DNA from: Kaistia soli DSM 19436
GTDB taxonomy: Bacteria; Pseudomonadota; Alphaproteobacteria; Rhizobiales; Kaistiaceae
DNA length: 64,000 nucleotides
Reading direction: 5' to 3'
Assembly (NCBI RefSeq): GCF_900129325.1
Contig: NZ_FQUP01000001.1
Span: 1,716,615 to 1,780,614 of the forward strand
This document shows positions 38,500 through 46,915 of this stretch, piece after piece. Made by a program: the position numbers and the translations under genes. The notes below the pieces were generated by a model that worked only from the letters and a program-made list of their open reading frames with translations, had not been told where the DNA came from and searched no databases. Every line of letters starts with the position of its first letter. Position 1 is the first letter of the stretch.

Positions 38500-39018
38500 T
38501 CAGTTCTTCTTGCGAAATGCGTCGAGGCGGACGATCTGGGCCTCGCCCGGCTTTTCTGGCTCGGCGGCTGTGTCCGCGGCGGCGAGCGGCTGATCGAGAA
38601 CGAGTGCAGAGGTTTCGACCTCTTCCATCTCGCTCGACGCTTCGTCTGCGCCGTCCTCGGCGGGGGCCGATTCGAACTGCAGACCGAACTGCACCGAGGG
38701 ATCGACGAAGCTCTTCACTGCGGTGAACGGCACCAGCAGTCGCTCAGGCACGCCATTGAAGGAAAGTCCGACCTCAAAAGCATGTTCGGAGACCGAAAGG
38801 TCCCAGAACTGGTGCTGCAGAACGATCGTCATGTCCTCTGGATACTGGGCGAGCATCCGGCTGGAGATGCGCACGCCGGGGGCGCGCGTCTCGAACGTGA
38901 CGAAGAAATGATGCTCGCCGGGCAGGCCCGTCTTGGCGACTTCGGCGAGGACCTTCCTCACGACACCCCGGAGCGCGTCCTGGGCCAGAATATCGTAGCG
39001 GATCAGATCCTCAGGCAT
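38500..39018 (-). CDS. sspB: ClpXP adaptor SspB, alphaproteobacterial type
   Basis: 172 residues. Binds ssrA-tagged proteins and hands them to ClpXP. It opens MPEDLIRYDILAQDALRGVV, has HHFFVTFETRAPGVRIS and MTIVLQHQFWDLSV, and VPFTAVKSFVDPSVQFGLQF, the SspB fold. After an acidic linker the C-terminus is EAQIVRLDAFRKKN; the end of SspB carries the ClpX-binding peptide. It is directly downstream of ssrA on the same strand (48 bases after the ssrA terminator stem), so tag RNA and tag adaptor are neighbours. Confidence 0.95.
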   Translation of the reverse strand: MPEDLIRYDILAQDALRGVVRKVLAEVAKTGLPGEHHFFVTFETRAPGVRISSRMLAQYPEDMTIVLQHQFWDLSVSEHAFEVGLSFNGVPERLLVPFTAVKSFVDPSVQFGLQFESAPAEDGADEASSEMEEVETSALVLDQPLAAADTAAEPEKPGEAQIVRLDAFRKKN

Positions 39019-39055
39019 CTACCAAGCGTCCCTGCCGTTCCCGGCGGATGGCCGG

Positions 39056-39093
39056 GGAAAAGAAGTGGAGGCTTCTTGTTGCCAGGTGCCTCC
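39056..39093 (-). terminator. Terminator of ssrA
   Basis: GGAGGC (39093-39088 on the reverse strand) pairs with GCCTCC (39072-39067), and ACTTCTTTT follows. The stem sits between the tmRNA coding piece and sspB, so part of the transcription may read through into sspB. Confidence 0.6.
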
Positions 39094-39390
39094 GAACCCC
39101 GCCTTACGGTGCTACCCGCAAGGACTTTGATTTCGGTACCAGCACCGCATTACGCGGCGATAGCAACCGGAGCATAGTTGTCATTCGCAACTATAGGTTT
39201 GGTCCGATATCGGCGGTACCATGCCGAGCGAAAGAACACCCTTTAAGCCCTCGTCGATCCTATTTCGCCCCCGCCGAAAGCCATCTTGCTGGTGCTTCGA
39301 TGGCCTTGGGTGGAGGCGCCGGGTACCGCCCCCGGGTCCGATAGGTTTATTACGATGACCGTTTATCGCCATAGCCGGCTTGCGCCGGCA
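39067..39390 (-). ncRNA. ssrA: Circularly permuted two-piece tmRNA
   Basis: On the reverse strand the acceptor piece comes first: a hairpin GCCGGC-GCAA-GCCGGC (39387-39372), then a T arm CCGGG-GGCGGTA-CCCGG and the acceptor strand CGCCTCC plus A (39318-39311). After about 37 spacer bases the coding piece opens GGGGGCG (39272-39266), which pairs with CGCCTCC to rebuild the acceptor stem (one G-U). The tag frame 39188-39150 reads ANDNYAPVAIAA then TAA, a typical alphaproteobacterial ssrA tag. Exact ends of the processed pieces are not defined by sequence; 39390 is the likely transcription start region. Tags stalled proteins for ClpXP. Confidence 0.95.
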
Positions 39391-39395
39391 CCGGA

Positions 39396-39424
39396 GATAT
39401 AGGGGATCGTGACGCGCGTGAAAA
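39396..39424 (-). promoter_or_regulatory. Promoter of ssrA
   Basis: On the reverse strand TTTTCA (39424-39419) and TATATC (39401-39396) are 17 bases apart, and the expected start falls just before the acceptor-piece hairpin. The -35 box is a weak match, the -10 a good one for this class. Confidence 0.55.
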
Positions 39425-39570
39425 GGTGCGCGTGCACTGTGTGGGGCTCAGAAGACTGCCGGGCGGGGTTTTCCAGCGCTTGTTGCGCGAACGCCCCGAT
39501 GCGGTTCGCCGGCCAGGACGCGTGGCGACTACGCAATCCAGGGTCGGCCTAGTCGCGATAGCGCCTGTCG

Positions 39571-40284
39571 TCAGCCTCTTCCGGTGCCGAAGGCTCGCAG
39601 GAAGGTGGCGACCCCGTGGGCGGCCGCGCTGGCGATCTCGGCATCCCCAGGCATCTCGCCCAGCGACGCCGCACCTCGGATATCGGCGTGGATCAGGGCG
39701 ATGAACTGCCGGGCGGCGCGTTCTGGAGCGTCGAGATCGAGACGCCCCTCGCCCGCCAGGCCCTTCAAGCGATCGCCAATGAGTGCCGCGAAGCGATCCG
39801 GACCTTCGTTCCGCCAGGCGGCAAAGAGCGCAGGATGGCGTTCGCCCTCGCGCTCGACGAGGCGCCGCAGCACGTCGCAGTCTCGGTTGCAAAGGCAGTT
39901 CCGGATGAGGCGCTCTGCAAAGGCAGAGAGGGCTGCGGCGAGATTGTCTGGCTGATCCGGGAAGCTCGCCAGCGTGCGATAGAAACCTGCGTTCGCGCGT
40001 TCCGCCATTTCGGCAACCACCGCGGCGAACAACGTCTCCTTGTCACGATAGTGATTGTAGACTGTCTGGCGCGCCACACCGGCCGCAAGCGCGATGGCAT
40101 CGATGCTGGCCCCGGCGAAACCGTCGGCGGCAAATGCCTCCTCCGCCGCCCCGACGATCGATTGCCGCTTTGCACAGTGGCCATAGAGCGGCTGGGCGGT
40201 CGTGGCGCATTCGATGTCGGCCGCAGCGTCCTCGGATAAGTGGGCGCGGCGTGCCTTCATCGTCACAGTGTCCGATGCCTTCAT
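39571..40284 (-). CDS. TetR/AcrR family regulator
   Basis: 237 residues from ATG 40284 (ATG 40260 is an alternative). The helix-turn-helix is at about residues 45-80: AEEAFAADGFAGASIDAIAL then AAGVARQTVYNHYRDKETLF. The C-terminal part is a ligand-binding domain with a C-x3-C (NCLCNRDCDV) cluster. It is divergent from the Bcr/CflA efflux gene at 40451 with an operator-like palindrome between them, so it most likely represses that pump and itself. Long antisense and upstream frames here are artefacts. Confidence 0.9.
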   Translation of the reverse strand: MKASDTVTMKARRAHLSEDAAADIECATTAQPLYGHCAKRQSIVGAAEEAFAADGFAGASIDAIALAAGVARQTVYNHYRDKETLFAAVVAEMAERANAGFYRTLASFPDQPDNLAAALSAFAERLIRNCLCNRDCDVLRRLVEREGERHPALFAAWRNEGPDRFAALIGDRLKGLAGEGRLDLDAPERAARQFIALIHADIRGAASLGEMPGDAEIASAAAHGVATFLRAFGTGRG

Positions 40285-40312
40285 GCACTGCAGCATAAGA
40301 GGGGTTGACCGG

Positions 40313-40330
40313 TTGGACAATACTGTCCAA
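40313..40330. promoter_or_regulatory. TetR operator candidate
   Basis: TTGGACAATACTGTCCAA has perfect 7-bp arms (TTGGACA/TGTCCAA) around ATAC. It lies 29 bases upstream of the regulator start and 121 bases before the efflux gene. On the reverse strand TTGTCC and TATGCT are 17 bases apart, so the repeat also overlaps a likely promoter of the regulator. Confidence 0.65.
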
Positions 40331-40450
40331 AAACATTGTGCTCCGGTCCAGAAGTGGCGCGTGTTCGCAGTGCCCCGACCGGCTTTTGCGTATTTCCATC
40401 CATCTTCCGCTGGCATCCGCCGCGCGGGCCGTTTCCAAGGGGCTCCGGCC

Positions 40451-41656
40451 ATGAAGTCGTCTCTGCTCCGCTTCGCGGTCGTGCTCGGCCTGCTCAGCGC
40501 GATCGGCCCGTTCGCCATCGACATGTATCTGCCGGCGCTGCCGTCCATCGGTGCCGATCTCGGTGTCGGCACCAGCGCAGTGCAGGCGAGCTTGATGGCC
40601 TTCTTCGTGGCGCTTGGCGTCGGGCAGCTTGTCTATGGTCCCGTCTCCGACATGCTCGGCCGCAAGGCGCCGCTCTATTTCGGCCTGTGCCTCTTCATCG
40701 TGGGCAGCATCGGCTGCGCATTGGCGCCTTCGATCGGCGTGCTGATTGCGTTCCGCTTCGTCCAAGGACTCGGCGCCTGTGCCGGAACTGTCGTGCCGCG
40801 CGCCGTGGTGCGCGACCTGCATACCGGCCCCGAGGCGGCGAAGCTCATGTCGATGCTGATGCTTGTCTTCAGCATCTCGCCGATCCTGGCGCCGCTCGCC
40901 GGCAGCGGCGTGATCGCGCTCGGAACCTGGCGAGCGGTGTTCTGGTTCGTGACGATCGCGGCCGTGCTTGGGCTCGTCCTGCTCTGGTTGGCCTTGCCCG
41001 AGACCCGGCCAGAGGCCGAACGGCGCGAAAGCAGCTTCGGCAGCGCCATGTCGGCCTATTGGCTGCTGCTGCGCGACCGCCGCTTCCTGGGGCTCGTGTT
41101 TCTTGGCGCCTTCGGCATTTCCAGCTTCTTCGCCTATCTCGCCAATTCGTCCTTCGTGCTGATCGACCATTATGGTCTGACGCCGATGCAATACAGCCTC
41201 GCCTTCTCCGTGAACGCCGTCTCGTTCTTCGGCGTCGCGCAGTTGAATGGCGTTCTGGCGCGCAAGTTCGGCCTGCAGCGGCTGATGCGCTATGCTGTGA
41301 TCGGCTATGCCGTGCCGATGGTGGCGGTGTTCCTGCTGTTCCTTTCGGGCGTCGACAGCCTGCCCGTGATGATGGTGATGCTGTTCATCGCATTCGGGTT
41401 CCTCGGCCTCGTCGTGCCGTCCTCGGCGGTGCTGGCGCTCGATGATCACGGCGCGATCGCCGGTACGGCCTCGGCCCTGATGGGGACGCTGCAGTTCGGC
41501 GCCGGCATCGTGGTGATGGCAGTTGTCGGTCTCTTTCTTGACGGGACCGCGGTTCCGATGCTGGCCGGCATCGCCGGCGCCTCGGTCGTCGCGCTGGTGC
41601 TGACCTACCTCACTCCCGCGCGCTCGAACCTCGCCGTTCACGCCGCTGCCGAATAG
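40451..41656 (+). CDS. Bcr/CflA family multidrug efflux MFS transporter
   Basis: 401 residues, 12 predicted membrane helices. ATG 40451 gives MKSSLLRFAVVLGLLSAIGP; the family motif FAIDMYLPALPSIGADLGV (helix 1 end) is followed by QLVYGPVSDMLGRKAPLYFG (MFS motif A) and the R-A-V-V-R-D of helix 5 in VPRAVVRDL. Bcr/CflA pumps export drugs such as bicyclomycin, chloramphenicol or sulfonamides with protons. The frame to 40202 is an artefact of the divergent TetR region. Regulation by the TetR gene next door is likely. Confidence 0.93.
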   Translation: MKSSLLRFAVVLGLLSAIGPFAIDMYLPALPSIGADLGVGTSAVQASLMAFFVALGVGQLVYGPVSDMLGRKAPLYFGLCLFIVGSIGCALAPSIGVLIAFRFVQGLGACAGTVVPRAVVRDLHTGPEAAKLMSMLMLVFSISPILAPLAGSGVIALGTWRAVFWFVTIAAVLGLVLLWLALPETRPEAERRESSFGSAMSAYWLLLRDRRFLGLVFLGAFGISSFFAYLANSSFVLIDHYGLTPMQYSLAFSVNAVSFFGVAQLNGVLARKFGLQRLMRYAVIGYAVPMVAVFLLFLSGVDSLPVMMVMLFIAFGFLGLVVPSSAVLALDDHGAIAGTASALMGTLQFGAGIVVMAVVGLFLDGTAVPMLAGIAGASVVALVLTYLTPARSNLAVHAAAE

Positions 41657-41671
41657 CGGCCATTAGCCGTC

Positions 41672-41701
41672 GGCAAGCACGCTTTTAGTAGCGCGCTTGC
41701 C
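41672..41701 (+). terminator. Terminator-like hairpin after the efflux gene
   Basis: GGCAAGCACGC (41672-41682) pairs with GCGCGCTTGCC (41691-41701) with one mismatch around an 8-base loop. No T run follows, so efficiency is uncertain. It lies 15 bases after the stop and before thyA. Confidence 0.4.
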
Positions 41702-41758
41702 TCATCCGCCCCATGATCAGATATACCCGCGCGGAAGACGATTCATCGAGGCCGATCC

Positions 41759-42553
41759 ATGCGCCAATATCACGACTTGATGCGACTGGTCCTCAAGGAC
41801 GGCGCCGAGAAGACCGACCGGACCGGCACCGGAACGCTGTCGATCTTCGGCCACCAGATGCGGTTTGACCTCTCCGAGGGCTTTCCGTTGGTGACGACGA
41901 AGAAGCTCCATCTGCGGTCGATCATTCACGAGCTGCTCTGGTTCATCGCCGGTGACACCAACATCAAATATCTGAACGACAACGGCGTCACGATCTGGGA
42001 CGAGTGGGCCGACGAAAACGGCGACCTCGGGCCCGTCTATGGCAAGCAGTGGCGGTCCTGGCCGGCCGCCGATGGCCGCGTGATCGACCAGCTCGGTGCG
42101 GTCGTCCAGATGATCAACAAGACCCCCGATTCCCGTCGCCTCATCGTCACGGCCTGGAACCCCGCCGAGATCGAGGAGATGGCGCTGCCGCCCTGTCATC
42201 TCCTGTTCCAGTTCTATGTCGCCAATGGCCGGCTCTCCTGCCAGCTCTACCAGCGCTCGGCCGACATCTTCCTCGGTGTGCCGTTCAACATCGCATCCTA
42301 CGCCCTGTTGACGATGATGGTGGCGCAGGTAACCGGGCTCGAGCCGGGCGATTTCGTCCATACACTCGGCGACGCTCATCTTTATTCCAACCATCTTGAG
42401 CAGGCGCGCCAGCAACTGGAGCGCACGCCGAAGACGCTGCCGACAATGAAGCTCAATCCCACCATCGCGCGGCTTGAAGACTTCCGCTATTCGGACTTCG
42501 AGCTTGTCGGCTATGCTCCCGATGCGGCCATCAAGGCACCCATCGCGGTCTGA
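41759..42553 (+). CDS. thyA: Thymidylate synthase
   Basis: 264 residues, the exact length of the E. coli type. It makes dTMP from dUMP with methylene-tetrahydrofolate. Features: [22 protein letters not shown]-type [28 protein letters not shown], the nucleophilic Cys in [12 protein letters not shown], and [17 protein letters not shown]. folA lies about 3.6 kb downstream on the same strand, so folate-linked thymidylate genes are close but not in one tight operon. DUF4424 follows after 22 bases. Confidence 0.98.
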   Translation: MRQYHDLMRLVLKDGAEKTDRTGTGTLSIFGHQMRFDLSEGFPLVTTKKLHLRSIIHELLWFIAGDTNIKYLNDNGVTIWDEWADENGDLGPVYGKQWRSWPAADGRVIDQLGAVVQMINKTPDSRRLIVTAWNPAEIEEMALPPCHLLFQFYVANGRLSCQLYQRSADIFLGVPFNIASYALLTMMVAQVTGLEPGDFVHTLGDAHLYSNHLEQARQQLERTPKTLPTMKLNPTIARLEDFRYSDFELVGYAPDAAIKAPIAV

Positions 42554-42575
42554 TGGGCCGAGGCGGAGGGGGCGT

Positions 42576-43601
42576 ATGCGACGGATTCTACTGCCGGCGG
42601 CGATGCTTGCATTGGCGATGGCGGACGCGCGGGCCAATGATTCGACCGCCGAACTTGGCGCAGGCGGCCTCGTCTATGTGACGACGGAAGCCGTTCAGAT
42701 GACCTCCGAGGATCTCTTCATCTCGCTGGATGCGGTGCGGGTCCGCTACACATTCCAGAACGTGTCGGACAAGGACGTGACGACTCTCGTCGCCTTCCCG
42801 ATGCCGGATATCAAGGGCAGTCTCGACTTCCTGGGCGCGATTCCGGTCGATGATCCGGTCAATTTCCTCGGTTTCAAGACACTGGTGGACGGCAAGCCGG
42901 TCGAGGCGAAAGTCCAGCAACGGGCAAGCGCGCTCGGTGTCGACCAGACCGCTTATCTGCAGTCGCTTGGCATTCCGCTCGCCCCGCAGTTGACGGCAAC
43001 CCGCGATGCGCTCGATGGGCTGCCGAAGGAGAAGTGGGACGATCTTATCGATCGCGGCCTTGCGATCCCCGATCAATTCGATGCCGGCAAGGGCTGGGAG
43101 AACCATCTGGCCGCCAACTGGCAGCTCTCGACGGCATATTACTGGGAGCAGACATTCCCGGCCAAGAAGACGGTCGTCGTCGAGCACAGCTACAAGCCGA
43201 GCGTCGGGATGACCGCCGGCGTCACGTTCGGGCGTCCAGACGACAAGACGTCGCCCTGGTTCAAGCACTATGTCCAGAAATACTGCATGGACGCGACCTT
43301 CCTCGCCGCCGCAGCGAAGGCAGCGAAGGGGCGCGCGGAAGACGACTATCTCATGGAGAGCCGGATCGACTACATCCTCACCACCGCGGCCAACTGGGCG
43401 GGGGCGATCGATAAATTTCACCTGACCGTCGACAAGGGCGCGCCCGCCAATCTCGTCAGCTTCTGCGGCGAGGGGGTCAAGAAGACCGGCCCCACGACCT
43501 TCGAGATGTCGGCGACCAACTTCTATCCCGAGCGCGATCTGTCGATTCTGATCCTGCGCGGCGTCAAGAGTTCGCAATCAGAGAACAAAAGCGTCCCATG
43601 A
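42576..43601 (+). CDS. DUF4424 exported protein
   Basis: 341 residues. Start ATG 42576, behind a purine-rich GGCGGAGGGGG. A signal peptide (MRRILLPAAMLALAMADARA, site ARA-ND) leads to a beta-rich domain: NDSTAELGAGGLVYVTTEAV, then RVRYTFQNVSDKDVTTLVAF and AFPMPDIKG, all typical of DUF4424. Function is unknown; the family is found in alphaproteobacteria and is expected in the periplasm. Its stop overlaps the start of the next gene (ATGA), so the two are translationally coupled. Confidence 0.85.
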   Translation: MRRILLPAAMLALAMADARANDSTAELGAGGLVYVTTEAVQMTSEDLFISLDAVRVRYTFQNVSDKDVTTLVAFPMPDIKGSLDFLGAIPVDDPVNFLGFKTLVDGKPVEAKVQQRASALGVDQTAYLQSLGIPLAPQLTATRDALDGLPKEKWDDLIDRGLAIPDQFDAGKGWENHLAANWQLSTAYYWEQTFPAKKTVVVEHSYKPSVGMTAGVTFGRPDDKTSPWFKHYVQKYCMDATFLAAAAKAAKGRAEDDYLMESRIDYILTTAANWAGAIDKFHLTVDKGAPANLVSFCGEGVKKTGPTTFEMSATNFYPERDLSILILRGVKSSQSENKSVP

Positions 43602-44080
43602 ACGAGCGCCTCATCATCCGTCCCGCTCGCCCCGGCGATGGCCCGCTCGTGATGGAGTTCGTTCGGGCGCTCGCCGCCTATGAGCGGCTTTCGCATGAGG
43701 TCGAATCCGATGCCGCCGCCATGGATGCGGCGCTGTTCTCGCCCCATCCGCGCGTCTTTTGCGAAATCGCCGAACATGACGGCGAGCCGGTCGGATTCGC
43801 GCTCTGGTTCTACACGTTCTCGACCTTCCGCGGCCGGCACGGCATCTATCTCGAGGATCTGTTCGTCAACTCCGAGCGGCGCGGTCTCGGCGTCGGCAAG
43901 GCATTGCTCGCCCATGTCGCGCGCCGCTGCCTCGCTGAGGGGCTTGGGCGGTTCGAGTGGTCAGTGCTGGACTGGAACGCGCCGTCGATCGCCTTCTATG
44001 AGGCGCAGGGCGCGAAGCTCGTCGACGGTTGGCTGCGCTGCCGCGTTGAGAACGAGGCCCTCCGCCTGCTTGCTGGTTGA
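43598..44080 (+). CDS. GNAT family N-acetyltransferase, SSAT-like
   Basis: 160 residues. It begins NERLIIRPARPGDG and has GFALWFYTFSTFRGRHGIYL then EDLFVNSERRGLGVGKALL (acetyl-CoA loop) and WNAPSIAFYEAQGAKLVD. This set of motifs, in particular F-S-T-F-x-G-x-x-G-I-Y-L-E-D-L-F-V, is the mark of the diamine or spermidine/spermine N1-acetyltransferase subgroup. A polyamine or small-amine substrate is likely but unproven. It overlaps DUF4424 by four bases. Confidence 0.88.
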   Translation: MNERLIIRPARPGDGPLVMEFVRALAAYERLSHEVESDAAAMDAALFSPHPRVFCEIAEHDGEPVGFALWFYTFSTFRGRHGIYLEDLFVNSERRGLGVGKALLAHVARRCLAEGLGRFEWSVLDWNAPSIAFYEAQGAKLVDGWLRCRVENEALRLLAG

Positions 44081-44187
44081 GCGCTTGGGCGGGGCGCGCC
44101 CCGGCGCGACCCGATCCAGTCAATTTCCACCATTGCGGACCGAACTAGCGTACCGAAAGGTGCGGCGGCACCAGCGGAGGGCAGGGG

Positions 44188-45534
44188 ATGGCGAAGCTCA
44201 AACGGAACCTCGGCGCGATCGAGGCTATCGGGCTGTCGCTCTCCGTGATGGCGCCGACCATGGGGATGGCGCTCAACGTCACGCTGGCGGCCGGGGCCGC
44301 CGGAACGGCAGCGCCGCTCGGCTTTGCGGTGGGGACGGTCGTCGTCGCGGTGGTCGGCCTCTCCTTCGTCTTCTTCTCCAGCCGAATTACCAGCGCCGGC
44401 TCCAGCTATGCCTATATCGGCGAGACCTTCGGTCCGCGTGCCGGCTTCATTGCCGGCTGGTGCATGCTGTTGCTCTACATCGCAGGCGGCTCGGGAAGCG
44501 CTGCACTGGTCGGTAACTTCCTGAGCGCTGCGCTGGCGGATCACGGCGTCCAGATCGGCGGCTGGTGGCTGGCGCTCGGCATCGGCGCGCTCGGCCTCGC
44601 GACGATCTTCGCCTGGCGCGACATGAGCGTCGCCTCCCGGCTGATGCTGATCATGGAGCTCTGTTCGATCGCGGTCATCATCTATCTCGGCATCCGCATT
44701 CTGGTGGCCGTCAGCGGGACCGTAGGGTTGAGTGCGGCCCCGTTCCGGCCGGACCCAAATATCGGCTGGTGGGGCATCGGCTATGCTGTCGTGTTCGCCG
44801 TTCTGTCCTTCGCCGGATTCGAGGCCGCCACCACCCTTGCCGAGGAGACCCGCAGCCCGGGCCGGGCGATTCCGCTTGCTCTGGTGGGCTCGGTGGTGCT
44901 GGCGGGCGTGTTCTTCGTCTTCGCCTCCTACATCCAGATCGTTGGCTTCGGGCTCGACAATGTGAAGGCACTGGTGGCGAGCGAGGCGCCGTTGAACACG
45001 CTGGCGCTGAAATTCGGCACGCTGCGGATGGCAACGGCGCTCGACATCGCGACGTCGGTCTCCGCGCTTTCCTGTGTCATCGGCACGCTGTCGGCGAGTG
45101 CGCGCATGATGTTCGTGCTCGGCCGGGCGGGACTGTCCGCCCGCGCCGCGACCGTGCATCCCGTTTATGGCACGCCGGCTGTGTCCGTCGGAATTGTCAG
45201 CACGCTAATGCTGGCCGGACTGCTGGCCTGGGCGCCCTTTGTCGGGCCGGCGGATTATTACGATAGCGTCGGGACCATCGGCGTCCTCGCGCTGATCGTC
45301 GCCTATCTCGGCGTGACGGCAGCTGCCGCGATCCACGCCCTTCGCAGTGGCAGCCGGCTGTGGCTCGTGCTCGGCGGGCTTGGCACGGTCGCGATGGCCT
45401 GGCCGCTCTACAACTCAGTTTACCCGGTTCCAGGTTTTCCGGGCAATCTCTGGCCCTATGTGGTGATCGGCTGGATCGCGATCGGGGCTGCGCTTCTTGT
45501 CGCGCGCCCCGCCATTGGCCGCAGCGTCGCTTAA
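44188..45534 (+). CDS. APC family amino-acid permease
   Basis: 448 residues, about 12 membrane helices. It has the APC start GAIEAIGLSLSVMAPTMGMA, SSRITSAGSSYAYIGETFGP (helix 3 and loop), and FAGFEAATTLAEETRSPGRA in the middle, all typical of amino-acid/polyamine/organocation permeases. The substrate cannot be read from sequence; the preceding gene is a polyamine-type acetyltransferase 107 bases upstream, which makes an amine or amino acid plausible. Start ATG 44188 follows GGAGGG-type purines. Confidence 0.9.
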   Translation: MAKLKRNLGAIEAIGLSLSVMAPTMGMALNVTLAAGAAGTAAPLGFAVGTVVVAVVGLSFVFFSSRITSAGSSYAYIGETFGPRAGFIAGWCMLLLYIAGGSGSAALVGNFLSAALADHGVQIGGWWLALGIGALGLATIFAWRDMSVASRLMLIMELCSIAVIIYLGIRILVAVSGTVGLSAAPFRPDPNIGWWGIGYAVVFAVLSFAGFEAATTLAEETRSPGRAIPLALVGSVVLAGVFFVFASYIQIVGFGLDNVKALVASEAPLNTLALKFGTLRMATALDIATSVSALSCVIGTLSASARMMFVLGRAGLSARAATVHPVYGTPAVSVGIVSTLMLAGLLAWAPFVGPADYYDSVGTIGVLALIVAYLGVTAAAAIHALRSGSRLWLVLGGLGTVAMAWPLYNSVYPVPGFPGNLWPYVVIGWIAIGAALLVARPAIGRSVA

Positions 45535-45678
45535 CCCGCCAACCCGCGCTCGCACACGGCGCCCCGCGGCGGCGGAGGCCCTTCGCAGATCGGCATCGGC
45601 GGCGTGTAGATCCGTCCTAGCCGCGGCCGTGTGGCTTTCCTATATTGCGCCGCGACAGCCAACGGAACGGAGCTCTCC

Positions 45679-46191
45679 TTGCGATCCATCGAAACCCTGA
45701 TCGAACGCATCATTCTTGGAAGCCGGTGGATTCTCGTCGTCTTCAATTTGGGCCTCGCGGCCGCGCTGGCCATTTACGCCTTCTCGTTCATTCTGAAGTT
45801 CATCAAGGTCGCATCTGGCGTCTTCATGCTCGATGAGAGCGAGATGATCCTCGCCATGCTGGGGCTCATCGACGCCACGCTGGTCGCAAGCCTGCTGCTC
45901 ATGGTGATGGTCTCGAGCTACGAGAACTATGTGAGCCGCCTGGACAATGCCGACGTCCAACTCTCCTGGCTTGGCAAGCTCGATGCTGGCAGCCTCAAGA
46001 TCAAAGTCGCCTCGTCGATCGTCGCGATCTCCTCGATCCATCTCCTGCAGATTTTCCTGAATGCCAGCAGCTACGACAACATCAAGATCATGTGGTTCGT
46101 GATCCTGCATCTCACATTCGTTGTCTCGGCGCTGCTGCTCGGCGTGTTGGACCGCATCTCCGCGAAGGGCGATTCCCATGGCAAGCCTTGA
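45679..46191 (+). CDS. UPF0114 (YqhA/TIGR00645) inner-membrane protein
   Basis: 170 residues from TTG 45679, with GGAG at 45669-45672 upstream. Family members begin RSIETLIERIILGSRWIL, as here, so the upstream ATG-less extension to 45631 is not used. Three or four membrane helices follow, with LLMVMVSSYENYVSRLD in the middle and ISSIHLLQIFLNA near the end. The role of UPF0114 proteins is unknown. The last 14 bases overlap the start of folA. Confidence 0.88.
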   Translation: MRSIETLIERIILGSRWILVVFNLGLAAALAIYAFSFILKFIKVASGVFMLDESEMILAMLGLIDATLVASLLLMVMVSSYENYVSRLDNADVQLSWLGKLDAGSLKIKVASSIVAISSIHLLQIFLNASSYDNIKIMWFVILHLTFVVSALLLGVLDRISAKGDSHGKP

Positions 46192-46771
46192 TGCGGCCAG
46201 CATCGACACGCCGGATGTCGAGGCTCATGGCCACGATGTCGAGCCGCTGAAGCTGTCGATCATCGCCGCCGTCGCCGAAAACGGTATCATCGGTGCCGAT
46301 GGTGAAATGCCTTGGAAGCTCTCCACGGATCTCCGACGCTTCCGCTCGATCACGACCGGCAAGCCGGTGATCATGGGCCGCAAGACCTTTGCCTCGATCG
46401 GGCGGCCGCTGCCGAATCGCGTCAACATCGTCGTGTCGCGGGACCCGGCTTTCAGCCCGGAGGGCGCGGTCGTCGTCCCGACGCTCGAAGCGGCGATTTC
46501 GGCCGCGATCGCCGCCGGCGCCGCGTCAGATGTCGTCGAAGCGGTGGTGATCGGGGGCGGCGAGATCTATCGCGCTTTTCTCCCGCAGGCAGATCGGCTG
46601 TACATCACGCATGTCGAAGCGGCGCCTGCTGGCGATGTTTCGTTCCCGCCCATCGAGCCGTCCGTTTGGCGTGCCGTTTCGACCGAAGCGGTGCCGGCCG
46701 GTCCCGCGGACAGCGTGGCGACACGGTTCACGGTCTATGAACGGATCGGCAGCGCGGCGGCTTTTCGTTGA
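46178..46771 (+). CDS. folA: Dihydrofolate reductase
   Basis: 197 residues from ATG 46178, which lies inside the end of the UPF0114 gene. Reduces dihydrofolate to tetrahydrofolate with NADPH. After a 24-residue leader not found in E. coli FolA, the enzyme has LSIIAAVAENGIIGADGEMP, PWKLSTDLRRFRSITTGKPV, IMGRKTFASIGRPLPNR and the C-terminal VIGGGEIYRAFLP. The leader may mean a later start (GTG-less; none better seen). The trimethoprim-binding face is intact by eye. Confidence 0.95.
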   Translation: MASLDAASIDTPDVEAHGHDVEPLKLSIIAAVAENGIIGADGEMPWKLSTDLRRFRSITTGKPVIMGRKTFASIGRPLPNRVNIVVSRDPAFSPEGAVVVPTLEAAISAAIAAGAASDVVEAVVIGGGEIYRAFLPQADRLYITHVEAAPAGDVSFPPIEPSVWRAVSTEAVPAGPADSVATRFTVYERIGSAAAFR

Positions 46772-46915
46772 CACGGCTTCCGCTGCACCCCACTTCTGGC
46801 GGCAGCGTAGCCATATGAACTGCGGCGACGGGGAATTGTCCTGTCGACGTTCCATTGGTCTGCTCGGCGAGGCCATCTGGTCGCGACCGCTGAATTCATC
46901 GACGAAGGAGCACAG

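Noticed and set aside
39350-39892. Reverse-strand frame of 180 codons running into ssrA
   Set aside because: It overlaps the tmRNA promoter and acceptor piece and the TetR gene in another frame; no domain.
40043-41641. 532-codon reverse-strand frame antisense to the efflux gene
   Set aside because: Its composition (long His, Glu, Arg and Gln runs) is that of a shadow frame; the forward strand codes a clear Bcr/CflA transporter.
43996-45159. 387-codon reverse-strand frame over the GNAT and permease genes
   Set aside because: No family motif; antisense to a clear APC permease.
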